A stretch of 64,000 nt of DNA from Stenotrophomonas lactitubi (GCF_002803515.1 NZ_PHQX01000001.1:1364001-1428000); one strand, 5' to 3'. Counted from the first letter of the stretch, positions 33,940 to 43,387 are shown. Program-made: numbers and translations. Notes: generated by a model from the letters alone, not told the origin.

Positions 33940-35730
33940 TCAATCGATGAACTGCAGGCGTGCAAGCTCGGCATACAGGCCGCCTTCAGCCAGCAGCTCC
34001 GCATGCGTGCCCTCGGCCACGATGCGACCGTGGTCCATCACCACGATGCGGTCGGCCTTCAGCACGGTCGCCAGCCGGTGGGCGATGACCACCGTGGTGC
34101 GCCCGGCCATCAATCGTTCCAGTGCCTGCTGCACGCCGTATTCGCTCTGCGCGTCCAGCGCACTGGTGGCCTCGTCGAGCAGCAGGATCGGTGCGTCCTT
34201 CAGCAAGGCACGGGCGATTGCCACGCGCTGCTGCTGGCCACCGGACAGGCGGGCACCGCGCTCGCCCAGTTCGCTGTCGTAGCCCTCCGGCAGCGCACGC
34301 AGGAAGGCATCGGCCTCAGCGGCGCGGGCTGCATCTTCCACCTCGGCGTCGCTGGCCTCCAGCCGGCCATAGCGGATGTTGTCGCGTGCACTGGCGGCGA
34401 ACAATGTCGGCTGCTGTGGCACCAGCGCGAGCTGTGCGCGAAGCTCAGCCGGATCGACGTCGCGCACATCGATGCCGTCCACGCAGATGCGGCCGGCTGC
34501 CGGATCGTGGAAGCGCAGCAGCATCGACAGCACCGTGCTCTTGCCGGCGCCTGACGGGCCGACCAGAGCGACGGTTTCACCCGGTCGCACGTGCAGGTTG
34601 AAATGGTCCAGTGCGGCCTGGTCCGGTCGCTGCGGGTAGTTGAACACCACATCGTCGAAGTGGATTTCGCCACGCAGCGGCTGCGGCAGCGCACGCGGCT
34701 TGGCCGGCGCACGGATCTCGATGTCTTCCTGCAGCAGCTCGCCGATGCGGCCCATGCCGCCGGACGCGCGCTGCAGTTCATTCCACACTTCGGCCAGCGC
34801 GCCGACCGAACCACCGCCGATCAGTGCGTACAGCACGAACTGGCCCAGCGTACCGGCGCTGAGGCGCCCGTCGATGACGTCGTGTGCGCCCAGCCACAAC
34901 ACACCGACAATCGCGCCGAACACCAGCAGGATGGCGCTGGCGGTGACCAGCGACTGCGCACCGATGCGCCGACGCGCGGCACGGATCGCATCGCCCAGCG
35001 CATGGTCGAAACGGCCGCGTTCATAGGGCTCGCGCGCATGCGCCTGCACCGTGCGCACCGCACCCAGCGTTTCGCTGGCCAGGCTGTTGGCATCGGCGAT
35101 GCGGTCCTGGCTGCTGCGCGCGATGGTGCGCAGCTTGCGCGCGCCGATGATGATCGGCAGCACCGCCAGCGGGATGCCGAGCAGCGACCATGCGGCCAAG
35201 CGCGGGCTGGTGACGAACAGCATCGCCAGGCTGCCAACTACGGTGACGCTGCTGCGCAGCGCCACGGACATGGTCGAGCCGACCACGCTGCGCAGCAGTT
35301 CGCTGTCGGCGGTCAGGCGCGAAACCAGTTCGCCGCTGCGGCTGCGGTCGTGGAAGCCGGCGCCGAGCTGGATCAGGTGCGCGTACAGGCGGCTGCGCAG
35401 ATCCGCCACGACCTTTTCGCCGAGCAACGAAACAAAGTAGAAACGCGCGGCCGTCGCCAACGCCAGCACCACCGCGACCAGCATCAGCAGCGCAAAGGCA
35501 CGGTTGATCTGGCCACCGCTGCTGAAGCCGTGGTCGATCATCTGCTTCACGGCCGGCGGCAGGCTCAGCGTCGCCGCCGAAGAAACGGCCAGGGCCAGCA
35601 GCCAGGCGCTGAACAAGCCGCTGTGGCGGCGTACGAACGGCCACAGCGTGCGCAGGCTGCCGAGGCGGCGCAGCGGCGGGGTGGCCGGGTCGGAGGCCGG
35701 TGCGTCCTTGTCAGTCATCGAGGGGGTCAT
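33940..35730 (-). CDS. ABC exporter, fused membrane and ATPase domains
   Basis: A 596-aa half-transporter of the MsbA/LipA-type exporter class. Six transmembrane helices occupy about residues 20-310. The nucleotide-binding domain follows, with Walker A GPSGAGKST, Q-loop PQQPTLF, signature LSGGQQQR, Walker B ILLLDEATSALD and the H-loop AHRL. It works as a homodimer or with a partner half; the substrate cannot be told from sequence. The start is taken at MTPSMTDKD, giving a 20-base overlap with the yigZ-like gene ahead of it, so the two are translated from one mRNA. A start 12 bases downstream is possible. Confidence 0.88.
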   Translation of the reverse strand: MTPSMTDKDAPASDPATPPLRRLGSLRTLWPFVRRHSGLFSAWLLALAVSSAATLSLPPAVKQMIDHGFSSGGQINRAFALLMLVAVVLALATAARFYFVSLLGEKVVADLRSRLYAHLIQLGAGFHDRSRSGELVSRLTADSELLRSVVGSTMSVALRSSVTVVGSLAMLFVTSPRLAAWSLLGIPLAVLPIIIGARKLRTIARSSQDRIADANSLASETLGAVRTVQAHAREPYERGRFDHALGDAIRAARRRIGAQSLVTASAILLVFGAIVGVLWLGAHDVIDGRLSAGTLGQFVLYALIGGGSVGALAEVWNELQRASGGMGRIGELLQEDIEIRAPAKPRALPQPLRGEIHFDDVVFNYPQRPDQAALDHFNLHVRPGETVALVGPSGAGKSTVLSMLLRFHDPAAGRICVDGIDVRDVDPAELRAQLALVPQQPTLFAASARDNIRYGRLEASDAEVEDAARAAEADAFLRALPEGYDSELGERGARLSGGQQQRVAIARALLKDAPILLLDEATSALDAQSEYGVQQALERLMAGRTTVVIAHRLATVLKADRIVVMDHGRIVAEGTHAELLAEGGLYAELARLQFID

Positions 35731-36316
35731 CTTGGATACGGATACGATCACGGGTGGCGTCGCGCAGGCGGATTTTCAATGCGTCGACCTGGTCTGCGGG
35801 CAATTCCACCCGCAATCTCACGCCATTGGCATCGAATTGTTCATCGCGCTTCTCGGCGGCGTGGGCGGGCAGGGCAGCGTGCAGCGCGCCCAGGTCCTCG
35901 AATCCAGCCAGCAGCTGCAGCCGCGCCATCGCCACCAAGGGCAGGCGCGGCGCGGTGCGCAGGCATTCGGCAGCGGCGCCGCCGTACGCACGGACCAGGC
36001 CGCCGGCACCCAGCTTGATGCCCCCGAACCAGCGGGTGACCACCACCATCACTCGGTCGAATCCCTGGCCATCAATGGCTGCCAGGATCGGCCGGCCAGC
36101 GGTGCCGGCCGGTTCGCCATCGTCGCTGGAGCGATAGTCCTGGCCGTGCCGGTAGGCCCAGCAGTTGTGGGTCGCATCGGCCACGGCCACCTCCTGCAGA
36201 AATGCCAGCGCAGCAGACGCACCCTCGATCGGCGCGGCATGCGCGATGAAGCGGCTGTGCTTGACGTCCAGGGTGTGGCTGACCGGTTGGGCGAGGGTAT
36301 CGGGCATTCCCTTCAT
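35711..36316 (-). CDS. YigZ/IMPACT family protein
   Basis: A 201-aa member of the UPF0029/IMPACT family: an N-terminal RNase PH-like fold with HSRFIAHAAPIEG, ATHNCWAYRHG, DDGEPAGTAGRPIL and VVVTRWFGGIKLGAGGLVRAYG, then a small C-terminal ferredoxin-like domain. The biochemical role is not settled; eukaryotic IMPACT acts in translation control. Two starts, 9 bases apart (MKGMPDTL or MPDTL), are equally possible. It overlaps the ABC exporter gene by 20 bases. Confidence 0.88.
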   Translation of the reverse strand: MKGMPDTLAQPVSHTLDVKHSRFIAHAAPIEGASAALAFLQEVAVADATHNCWAYRHGQDYRSSDDGEPAGTAGRPILAAIDGQGFDRVMVVVTRWFGGIKLGAGGLVRAYGGAAAECLRTAPRLPLVAMARLQLLAGFEDLGALHAALPAHAAEKRDEQFDANGVRLRVELPADQVDALKIRLRDATRDRIRIQDDPLDD

Positions 36317-36341
36317 TCTACGGGCTTGCCGCCGACGTGCT

Positions 36342-37325
36342 TCAGTCGTCCAGCAATGGCCGCACATCCTTTGGCAGGCGCGCCTCTGGATAGGTCTGCA
36401 GGTAACGCTCCAGGCTCGCCCGGGCCAGGTCGCGCTGGCCGGCATCGCGACGCTCGCGGATCTTCTGCAGCCATTGCCGGCGGGGCAGCCCGGCGTCGGC
36501 CTGCACTTCAGCCTGCACGGCCTCCGCGCTGAGGCCGGCATCGCTGGCGCGGCGCATGACGCCAGGTGCGGTTCTGCCGGCCGCGTCCTGCTTGGACGCA
36601 GTGAGCGTGATGCGGTCTTCGGCCGTGGCCTGTGCGGAGGACATTGATTCCGCCGTCGCCGCAGTGGCCTTGCGCGCCCTCATCGCGGCGGCAGGAGCCG
36701 CAGGCGCGGCGGCCGGCGCAGGCGCCGAATAGGCTTCCGGTGCGGGCGGCGCTGCCGCAGGCATCGCAGGCGCGGCAAAGGCCGTGTCGGCTGCGGGCGC
36801 AGGTGGCGGTGCCGGCGCCATCATCGGGGCAGGCAACTGCCGCGGTGTCACGGGCGCAGGTTTCGGCACGTCTGCGATGGCCGCTGCCGGAGCAGGTGCT
36901 GCCTCAGCGGCCGCAGGTGCTGCTGTCGGTGCAGGTGCCGGTTCGGTGGCTGCGACATCGGCGGCCGCGCTGTCGTAGGACATGCCTTCGGCGTTCGCAT
37001 CGGCCGCCATTTCCTGTGCAGCCGGCGCGGTGGCAACTGCCTCCGCAGGGGCCGACGGCGGCTCTGGACGCATCTGCCAGGCGATGCCAACGGCGAACAC
37101 CGTCGATGCGGCCACGCCGAAGACGGCCGGCCAGCGGCGGCGCGGGCGCAGCGTGCGCGGTGCCGCCGGCAGCGGAGTCGCCTCAGAGGCCGGCGCCTCC
37201 ACGGCCGCACGCGCAGCGGCCAGGATCGCCGCGTCGAGCGCCGGCGGAGGGCCCTGTTCGGCGCGTCGCCCAAGCAGGCGTGCCAGCTCGCGTTCTTCCG
37301 GGGTCAGGGGATCATCTCGGTTCAT
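36342..37325 (-). CDS. Membrane anti-sigma-type protein with Ala/Pro-rich region
   Basis: A 327-aa protein encoded directly behind an ECF sigma factor, overlapping its stop by 4 bases. It has a short N-terminal cytoplasmic part (MNRDDPLTPEERELARLLG, residues 1-63), one transmembrane helix (about 65-83), and then about 170 residues made almost only of Ala, Pro and Glu, ending in a basic helical domain (QWLQKIRERRDAGQRDLARASLERYL). The layout is that of an anti-sigma factor that holds its partner at the membrane. The zinc motif HxxxCxxC is absent. The low-complexity periplasmic part may span to the peptidoglycan. Confidence 0.75.
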   Translation of the reverse strand: MNRDDPLTPEERELARLLGRRAEQGPPPALDAAILAAARAAVEAPASEATPLPAAPRTLRPRRRWPAVFGVAASTVFAVGIAWQMRPEPPSAPAEAVATAPAAQEMAADANAEGMSYDSAAADVAATEPAPAPTAAPAAAEAAPAPAAAIADVPKPAPVTPRQLPAPMMAPAPPPAPAADTAFAAPAMPAAAPPAPEAYSAPAPAAAPAAPAAAMRARKATAATAESMSSAQATAEDRITLTASKQDAAGRTAPGVMRRASDAGLSAEAVQAEVQADAGLPRRQWLQKIRERRDAGQRDLARASLERYLQTYPEARLPKDVRPLLDD

Positions 37326-37990
37326 GCGTTCAGTCCCGCACGCAGCTTGTCCATCGCATAGCGCAGCCGCGATTTCACGGTTTCCCGGCCAACGCCGGTG
37401 ATCTGGCCGATCTCCTCCAGGCTCAGTTCCTGTTCCAGCCGCAACTGCAGCACTTCACGCTGTTCTGCGGGCAGCTCTTCCATCGCCAGTTGGATGCGGC
37501 GACGTTGTTCGAATTCGGACAGTTCCGCTTCCGGGGTCTGCCCATCCTCCAGCGCGGCCAGGCGCAGATCGGCATCGGCCGGTGCAGCAGGGCGATGGCG
37601 GGCGGCACGCCAGTGGTCGTTCAGGCGGTTGTGGGCAATGCGGAACAGCCAGGTGCTGAAGGCCGCGTCGGCCTGCCAGCCGGCCCGTGCGCTGATCACC
37701 CGTTGCCAGACATCCTGGAACATCTCCTCGGCCAGCGCGGTGTCGCGCAGCTGCCGCAGCAGGAAGCCGAACAGGCGCTTGCGATGACGTGCATACAGGC
37801 TTTCGAACGCGTGCACGTCACCGGCGGCCCAGGCCAGCATCAAGGCTTCATCGGTTGGCAGGGCGCTGGCATCCACGCCGTACAGGGTAAGCCCTGCAGG
37901 CGGTGGCGCATAGCCGGCGATGGCGTGGGACAGGGCGACGGTCACGGCGGGAATCAGGAGAGGATCGACAGGAAAAACGCCCGACGGCAC
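37322..37990 (-). CDS. ECF-type RNA polymerase sigma factor
   Basis: A 222-aa sigma-70 family factor with sigma2 (FESLYARHRKRLFGFLLRQL ... AEEMFQDVWQRV ... FSTWLFRIAHNRLNDHWR) and sigma4 (MEELPAEQREVLQLRLEQELSLEEIGQITGVGRETVKSRLRYAMDKLR) regions. The first 45 residues do not align with other family members, so the true start may be one of the later codons near residue 51 (MLAWAAGD). It is encoded with its likely anti-sigma factor through an ATGA overlap. The regulon is unknown. Confidence 0.85.
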   Translation of the reverse strand: MPSGVFPVDPLLIPAVTVALSHAIAGYAPPPAGLTLYGVDASALPTDEALMLAWAAGDVHAFESLYARHRKRLFGFLLRQLRDTALAEEMFQDVWQRVISARAGWQADAAFSTWLFRIAHNRLNDHWRAARHRPAAPADADLRLAALEDGQTPEAELSEFEQRRRIQLAMEELPAEQREVLQLRLEQELSLEEIGQITGVGRETVKSRLRYAMDKLRAGLNA

Positions 37991-38087
37991 GTTTCGGGGT
38001 TACCGGGCTTCCATTGCCCCCCGGGTGGCGCGTTATGCTCGGTAATTCAGGGGAGGCGGCGCTCAGGCGGCGCCAAGAGAACGTCAT

Positions 38088-40934
38088 TTGTCCACCGAAG
38101 CCGACCGCGCGCTGGAAGCGTCACACAACGAGCCTGTGCTGAGCGCGGCGCTGGTGCGCGCGCTGCATGCGCTGCTGCCGGAAACGGCGGTCGTGCGCGT
38201 CGGTTGGGACGATCCGCAGCTCGGCAGCGGGCAGGGCGGTTGGCCGATCGGTGGCGGCGGCGAGGACGTCTGGCAGCCCTTGGCCGACCATGCCGAAGGC
38301 CGTCATGGCTGGGAGTACGACGGCGCCCGCTTGTTGCTGTCGGTGCGCGGGGCGACACCCTCTCCGGCCTGGTGGGGGCTGGCCCGGCAGGCGATGGAGC
38401 TGGCCTTGCAGCGCGACCGCCAGGCGGGTCAGATCAAGGCGCTGGAACAGGCCGAGCGGTTGCAGCAGGCCTTGTTCCAGATTGCCGACCTGGCCGGTGC
38501 CGACCTGGAAATGGGCGAGATGCTGCGCCACGTGCATGGCGTGCTGGGCACGCTGATGTATGCGCAGAACTGCTACATCGTCGAGTATGACGATGCCCGC
38601 CGGCAGATCCGCTTCCTGTACTTCGCCGACCAGGTCGATGACTTCGTTGCCGATCCTGCACAGAGCTACGACATCGACCAGATGCCGCGCAGCCTGACCG
38701 TGGCGTTGCTGCGGCATGGCCGGCCGCTGAGCGGGCCTTCGCGCGAACTGCTGGCGCGGGTAGACCAGGAGCACGACCCGCAGCGCGGCCCCGAAAGCCT
38801 GGACTGGCTGGGCGTGCCGATGCTGCGCGATGGCCGCGTGTGTGGTGCGATCGTGGTGCAGAGTTACGAGCACGCCGACCGCTACGGCGAAGCCGAACGG
38901 GCGCTGCTGGGTTTTGTCGCCCAGCACGTGCAGACCGCCATGGATCGTCGCCAGGCGCAGGTGCGGCTGGAGCAGCAGGTGGAACGGCGCACGCAGGAGC
39001 TGCAGCGCGCCAATCTCAGCCTGCAGGATGAAGTGGCCGAGCGCCGTCGTGCAGAGCAGCTGCAGACCGCGCTGTACAACATTGCCGAGATGGCGATGTC
39101 GGCCGACAGCCTGGCGCAGTTCTACGGGCAGGTCCACGGCGTGGTCGGGCGCTTGCTGGATGCGCGCAACTTCTACATCGCGCTGGTCAATGCCGAGGGA
39201 GATGGGCTGGATTTCGTCTATTCGGTAGACGAGCACAACGCGAGTCGTGCACCGCGCGCGTTCAGCCGAGGGTTGACCGAATATGTGGTCCGCCATCGGC
39301 GACCCCTGCTGGCCTCGCGTGCACAGATCGATGCGCTGCTGGAAACCGGCGAGGTGCGCGAATCCGGCGCACGTTCGCAGTGCTGGCTCGGCGTGCCGCT
39401 GCTGCGCGACGACGAAGTGGTCGGCGCGATCGTGGTGCAGAGCTACACCGAGCAGATCGCCTTCAGTGTGCATGACCAGCGCCTGCTGATTTTCGTCGCA
39501 CAGAACATCGGCACCGGTCTTGCGCGCCAGCGCGACCAGCAGCGCCTGCGCTCGGCGCATGCCGAGCTGGAAAAACGGGTGGAAGAGCGCACCCGCGAAC
39601 TGGGCGAGGTCAACGAAAAGCTGCTGGGCCAGATCGGCGAACGCCTGCGCGCCGAGCAGCGCCTCACCCACCAGGCCATGCACGACGCGTTGACCGGGCT
39701 GCCCAATCGCCTGCACCTGCTGGACAGGCTGCAGGATGCGCTCGCGCTGGCCCGGCGCGAAGGCGGCCCGGTGTTCGCGGTGCTGTTCCTGGACCTTGAC
39801 CGCTTCAAGCTGGTCAACGACAGCATCGGCCACGCCGCCGGCGATCGCATGCTGGTGGAAGTGGCCAAGCGCATCGTATCGATGGCGGGTGACAACGACG
39901 TGGTTGCGCGCTTGGGCGGCGATGAGTTCGCCGTGCTGCTGCAATGCCCGGACGGGCTGGCGCAGGCGCTGGATTTCGGCCAGCGGTTGTTGTTGGCACT
40001 GCAGGAGTCGATGTGGATCGCCGGTCGGGAGCTGTTTCCCTCCGGCAGCCTGGGCATCGCCCTGTGGAACCCGCGTTATCGCACCGGTGAAGAACTGCTG
40101 CGCGACGCCGATGCGGCGATGTACCGGGCCAAGGCGCAGGGCCACGACCGCTGCTCGATCTTCGACGAGGAGATGCGCGAGCAGGCGCTGCGCAGTCTGG
40201 ATCTTGAGGCTGACCTGCGGCGCGCGATCAACAACCGTGATTTCGTGCCGTTCTACCAGCCGATCGTGCGCCTGTCCGATGGCGAAGTGGTTGGCCACGA
40301 GGCCCTGCTGCGCTGGAAGCATGAGCGCCGCGGCCTGCTGCTGCCGGGCGCGTTCCTGGAACTGGGCGAGGAAAGTGGCCTGATCGAACAGGTCGACTGG
40401 CTGATTTACGAGCAGGTCATTGCCGGCCTCGCCGACGGCGGACGTGGCTATGTTTCAGTCAACGTGTCGCCACGGCATTTCCGCTCCGCCGAGTTCAGCG
40501 GACGGCTGTATGGATTGCTGGAGGCGTGCAACGCGGACCCACAGCGGCTGCGCCTGGAAATCACCGAGGTCGCGCTGCTCGACGATGGTCCGCATACGCT
40601 GCACATCCTCAAGGGCCTGCGCGAACGCGGCATCCAGGTGCAGCTGGACGATTTCGGTACCGGCTTCTCGGCGCTGTCCTACCTGCACCGCTTCCCGATC
40701 AGCACGTTGAAGATCGACCAGAGCTTCATTGCCGGCCTGCACGGGCCGGAGGCGCAGAGCACGCGCGCGCTGGTGGAGGGCGTGCTGTCACTGGCACGCA
40801 CGCTGGGCATCGAGACAATTGGCGAAGGCATCGAGACCGAGGCGCAGCGTGACACGCTGTTTGAGCTCGGCTGCGACTACGGCCAGGGTTACCTGCTGGG
40901 CCGGCCGGCACCGTGGACGCGCGCGGCGGCCTGA
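38088..40934 (+). CDS. GAF-GAF-GGDEF-EAL cyclic-di-GMP protein
   Basis: A 948-aa cytoplasmic signalling protein. After a divergent N-terminal region come two GAF-type sensor domains (about residues 132-290 and 315-465; each ends in a W-LGVP-LRD-VV-GAIVVQSY motif), a coiled-coil linker (ELEKRVEERTRELGEVNEKL), a GGDEF domain with intact motif at 610-614 and an EAL domain with intact EAL at 738-740 and DDFGTGFS. The RxxD inhibitory site ahead of GGDEF is missing (the segment reads GDND). Either synthesis or breakdown of c-di-GMP is possible. The start is a TTG preceded by CCAAGAGAACG. Confidence 0.88.
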   Translation: MSTEADRALEASHNEPVLSAALVRALHALLPETAVVRVGWDDPQLGSGQGGWPIGGGGEDVWQPLADHAEGRHGWEYDGARLLLSVRGATPSPAWWGLARQAMELALQRDRQAGQIKALEQAERLQQALFQIADLAGADLEMGEMLRHVHGVLGTLMYAQNCYIVEYDDARRQIRFLYFADQVDDFVADPAQSYDIDQMPRSLTVALLRHGRPLSGPSRELLARVDQEHDPQRGPESLDWLGVPMLRDGRVCGAIVVQSYEHADRYGEAERALLGFVAQHVQTAMDRRQAQVRLEQQVERRTQELQRANLSLQDEVAERRRAEQLQTALYNIAEMAMSADSLAQFYGQVHGVVGRLLDARNFYIALVNAEGDGLDFVYSVDEHNASRAPRAFSRGLTEYVVRHRRPLLASRAQIDALLETGEVRESGARSQCWLGVPLLRDDEVVGAIVVQSYTEQIAFSVHDQRLLIFVAQNIGTGLARQRDQQRLRSAHAELEKRVEERTRELGEVNEKLLGQIGERLRAEQRLTHQAMHDALTGLPNRLHLLDRLQDALALARREGGPVFAVLFLDLDRFKLVNDSIGHAAGDRMLVEVAKRIVSMAGDNDVVARLGGDEFAVLLQCPDGLAQALDFGQRLLLALQESMWIAGRELFPSGSLGIALWNPRYRTGEELLRDADAAMYRAKAQGHDRCSIFDEEMREQALRSLDLEADLRRAINNRDFVPFYQPIVRLSDGEVVGHEALLRWKHERRGLLLPGAFLELGEESGLIEQVDWLIYEQVIAGLADGGRGYVSVNVSPRHFRSAEFSGRLYGLLEACNADPQRLRLEITEVALLDDGPHTLHILKGLRERGIQVQLDDFGTGFSALSYLHRFPISTLKIDQSFIAGLHGPEAQSTRALVEGVLSLARTLGIETIGEGIETEAQRDTLFELGCDYGQGYLLGRPAPWTRAAA

Positions 40935-40953
40935 GCCACCGCGCACGCAGTCT

Positions 40954-41547
40954 TCAACGCAACGCCGCGCGGCGCTTCTCGTCGATCCACTTCGAGGCCT
41001 GGGCCGGCTGGTAGTTCTTCATCCAGGCCAGCATCTCTTCGATGTCCGAGCCGTACCACAGGTCCTGGCGCTGCTCGGGGTGCAGGAAGCGCTCTTCCAC
41101 CATGCGATCGATCATGCCGATCAGCGGTGCGTAGAAGCCGTCCACGTCGAGGAACGCGCAGGGCTTGTTGCCGATGCCGAGCTGGCGCCAGGTCAGCATC
41201 TCGAAGATCTCTTCCATGGTGCCGAAGCCGCCGGGCAGGGCGACGAAGCCATCGGAAAGATCGAACATGCGCGACTTGCGCTCATGCATCGAACCGACGA
41301 TCTCCAGTTCGGTCAGGCCGCGATGGGCCACTTCCCAGTCGGCCAGCTGGCGCGGAATCACGCCGGTGACCTCACCGCCGGCGGCGAGCACGGCATTGGC
41401 CACGGTGCCCATCAGGCCGACATTGCCGCCGCCGTACACCAGGCGCATGCCGTCGCGGGCGATGCGATCGCCCAGCGCAATGGCGCGTTCGGTGTAGACC
41501 GGCTTGCTGCCAGCGTTGGAACCGCAGTACACACAGATCGACTTCAT
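40954..41547 (-). CDS. LOG-family protein (TIGR00730), cytokinin-type phosphoribohydrolase
   Basis: A 197-aa Rossmann-fold protein of the LOG family, which removes ribose 5-phosphate from nucleotides such as AMP or cytokinin riboside phosphates. The PGGFGTMEE signature and GGGNVGLMG nucleotide loop are intact. The start is MKSICVYCGS, and codons further upstream are not family-like. It stands alone between the convergent GGDEF-EAL gene and a SMAG pair. In bacteria most members probably clean up or hydrolyse AMP, and plant-hormone activity should not be assumed. Confidence 0.9.
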   Translation of the reverse strand: MKSICVYCGSNAGSKPVYTERAIALGDRIARDGMRLVYGGGNVGLMGTVANAVLAAGGEVTGVIPRQLADWEVAHRGLTELEIVGSMHERKSRMFDLSDGFVALPGGFGTMEEIFEMLTWRQLGIGNKPCAFLDVDGFYAPLIGMIDRMVEERFLHPEQRQDLWYGSDIEEMLAWMKNYQPAQASKWIDEKRRAALR

Positions 41548-41653
41548 GGATCTTCCTGTCTTGGCCGGAAACGAAAACGCCCCGCGGTCGACCAGTGAAG
41601 CCGGTCGCAGGGCGGGGTGTCCGGGCAATTATGAGGCCTTACCGATGTTCTCT

Positions 41654-41736
41654 GTAGCGCCGGGCCATGCCCGGCGGCATTTCGTTCAGATCACCGCCAG
41701 CCCGTCGGCCTTCAGCCGGGCAGTGCCCGGCTCTAC
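41654..41736. repeat. SMAG palindrome pair
   Basis: A forward unit GTAGCGCCGGGCCATGCCCG (41654-41676) and a reverse unit AGCCGGGCAGTGCCCGGCT plus CTAC (41714-41736) lie between the LOG gene and the aminotransferase. Confidence 0.8.
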
Positions 41737-41748
41737 GAGGGTCTGCGG

Positions 41749-43245
41749 TTACGCAGCGGCAGCCTGCTCGCGGCGGGGCCCTTCACGCAGCGCGCGGCCC
41801 ACCATGCCCACCAGCAGGTCCAGCTCGCTGCTGTCCATGCCGAAGTGCGGGGTGAAGCGCAGCGAGTTCTCGCCGCCGTGGATCACGTTGATGCCGTGCT
41901 GGCGCAGCCATTCCTCGGTGGAATTGGCGCCATAGCACTTGAACTGCGGGGCCAGCTCGCAGGAGAACAGCAGGCCGGTGCCCTGCACCTTGGTGATCAG
42001 GCCGCCCAGCTCGTTCTTCAGCTGCTCCAGCTTGCGCACGGCCTCAGCGCCGCGCTCGGAGATCGCCGCGCGGACCTGCGGGGTCAGCTGGGCCAAGGTG
42101 GCGCAGGCCACGTCCAGCGCACGCGGGTTGCTGGTCATGGTGTTGCCGTAGATGCCCTTGCGGTACAGCTGCGCGGCGTGCTCGGTCACCGCCAGCACCG
42201 ACAGCGGGTACTGCGCGGCGTTGAGCGCCTTGGAATAGGTTTCCATGTCCGGCGCATCCAGGCCTTCGAAGCCCGGATAGTCGACCACCGACAGCACGCC
42301 ATGGGCGCGCAGGCCGGCCTGGATCGAGTCCAGCAGCAGCAGGCTGCCGTGGGCGCGGGTCAGTTCGCGGGCCAACGCATAGAACGCAGGCGGCACGGAG
42401 CGGCCCGGGTCGCCTTCGCCCATCACCGGCTCCAGGAACACCGCTTCGATGAACCAGTTGTTCTGCGCGGCATCCTCGAACACCTTGCGCAGCCCGGCCT
42501 CGTCGTACGGGGCGACGGTGATCACCGACTCCTCGCCACGGTAGCTGGCCAGGTGCTGCATGTAGGTCTTGCGGCTGGAATCGGAATACAGCGCCGGGCG
42601 GTCGGTACGGCCGTGGAAGCTGCCCTTGATGACCACCCGCTTGATCGCCGCACCGGCATGGCGCGCGCCCGGGTCGGTCTGCAGCTTGGCGTTGACGTCG
42701 GCGATGCGCGCGGCCAGGCCAACCGCTTCGGAGCCGGAATTCAGGCACATGAAGCGTGTGAACGGACAGCCGCCACGACGGTGGCCGATCTCGGCCCGCA
42801 GCGCGGTGATGAAGCGCTGCTGGGACAGGCTGGGGGTCATGATGTTGGCCATCACCTGCGGCCGTGACATCGCCTCCATGACCGCATCGGGGGTATGGCC
42901 GAAGCCGAGCATGCCGTAGCCACCGGCGTCATACAGCACCGCGCCCTTCAGGGTGACCACCCACGGGCCGCGTGCGGCCAGCGCCACGTACGGGGTCACC
43001 GCATCATCGGCGTAGAAATTGACGAAGCCGTCCTGCATGGCATCGATCTGCGCCTGCTCATCCTGTGCCAGCAGCGGCCCCAGCTCGCCCTGCACGCGCG
43101 CGAATTCGGCAGCAGCGGCATCGACTGCGGCAACCAGTTGCGGATGGTTGGCGGCGAGGGCGGTCAGGGTTGCGTCATCCAGGCCGTTGGTGAGGCGGGT
43201 GCCGGGCTGGGCGCGGAGGGGGGCGAGGCGTTCGATGAAGCTCAT
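41749..43245 (-). CDS. Class III aminotransferase, divergent
   Basis: A 498-aa PLP-dependent enzyme of class III fold: GYGMLGFGHTPDAVMEAMSRPQVM, NSGSEAVGLAARIADV (PLP phosphate region), KGSFHGRTDRPALYS, and a C-terminal small domain. The usual central motif DE-QTG-GRTG is replaced by LDSIQAGLRAHGVLS, and the lysine lies in YSKALNAAQYPLS, so the subfamily is unusual. The nearest functional group (for example lysine or ornithine aminotransferases) cannot be assigned. The ATG follows AGGAGATCTGCA. The 5' leader has a hairpin with a T-run on the transcribed strand and a dyad near 43388, which points to attenuation or regulator control. Confidence 0.8.
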   Translation of the reverse strand: MSFIERLAPLRAQPGTRLTNGLDDATLTALAANHPQLVAAVDAAAAEFARVQGELGPLLAQDEQAQIDAMQDGFVNFYADDAVTPYVALAARGPWVVTLKGAVLYDAGGYGMLGFGHTPDAVMEAMSRPQVMANIMTPSLSQQRFITALRAEIGHRRGGCPFTRFMCLNSGSEAVGLAARIADVNAKLQTDPGARHAGAAIKRVVIKGSFHGRTDRPALYSDSSRKTYMQHLASYRGEESVITVAPYDEAGLRKVFEDAAQNNWFIEAVFLEPVMGEGDPGRSVPPAFYALARELTRAHGSLLLLDSIQAGLRAHGVLSVVDYPGFEGLDAPDMETYSKALNAAQYPLSVLAVTEHAAQLYRKGIYGNTMTSNPRALDVACATLAQLTPQVRAAISERGAEAVRKLEQLKNELGGLITKVQGTGLLFSCELAPQFKCYGANSTEEWLRQHGINVIHGGENSLRFTPHFGMDSSELDLLVGMVGRALREGPRREQAAAA

Positions 43246-43282
43246 TGCAGATCTCCTGAAACGTTGGGTCGCACGGGCCTTC

Positions 43283-43310
43283 AAAAGCAAAACGCGCGTC
43301 TTTACGCGCG
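43283..43310 (-). terminator. Attenuator-like hairpin in the aminotransferase leader
   Basis: On the minus strand the stem CGCGCGT/ACGCGCG has a 4-nt loop and is followed directly by TTTTGCTTTT (43292 down to 43283), 38 bases before the aminotransferase ATG. A Rho-independent terminator at this place would stop transcription before the gene unless it is relieved. Confidence 0.55.
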
Positions 43311-43387
43311 CTTGGGGCGGGCTCGTGCAGCGGACTTCCTCGTCGATGCTAGCACTTGTTTTTTTGCGCGATAACCCCGCAAAAGAC

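Noticed and set aside
38121..40322. 733-codon minus-strand frame opposite the GGDEF-EAL gene
   Set aside because: It is antisense to clear GGDEF and EAL motifs and shows no domain of its own.
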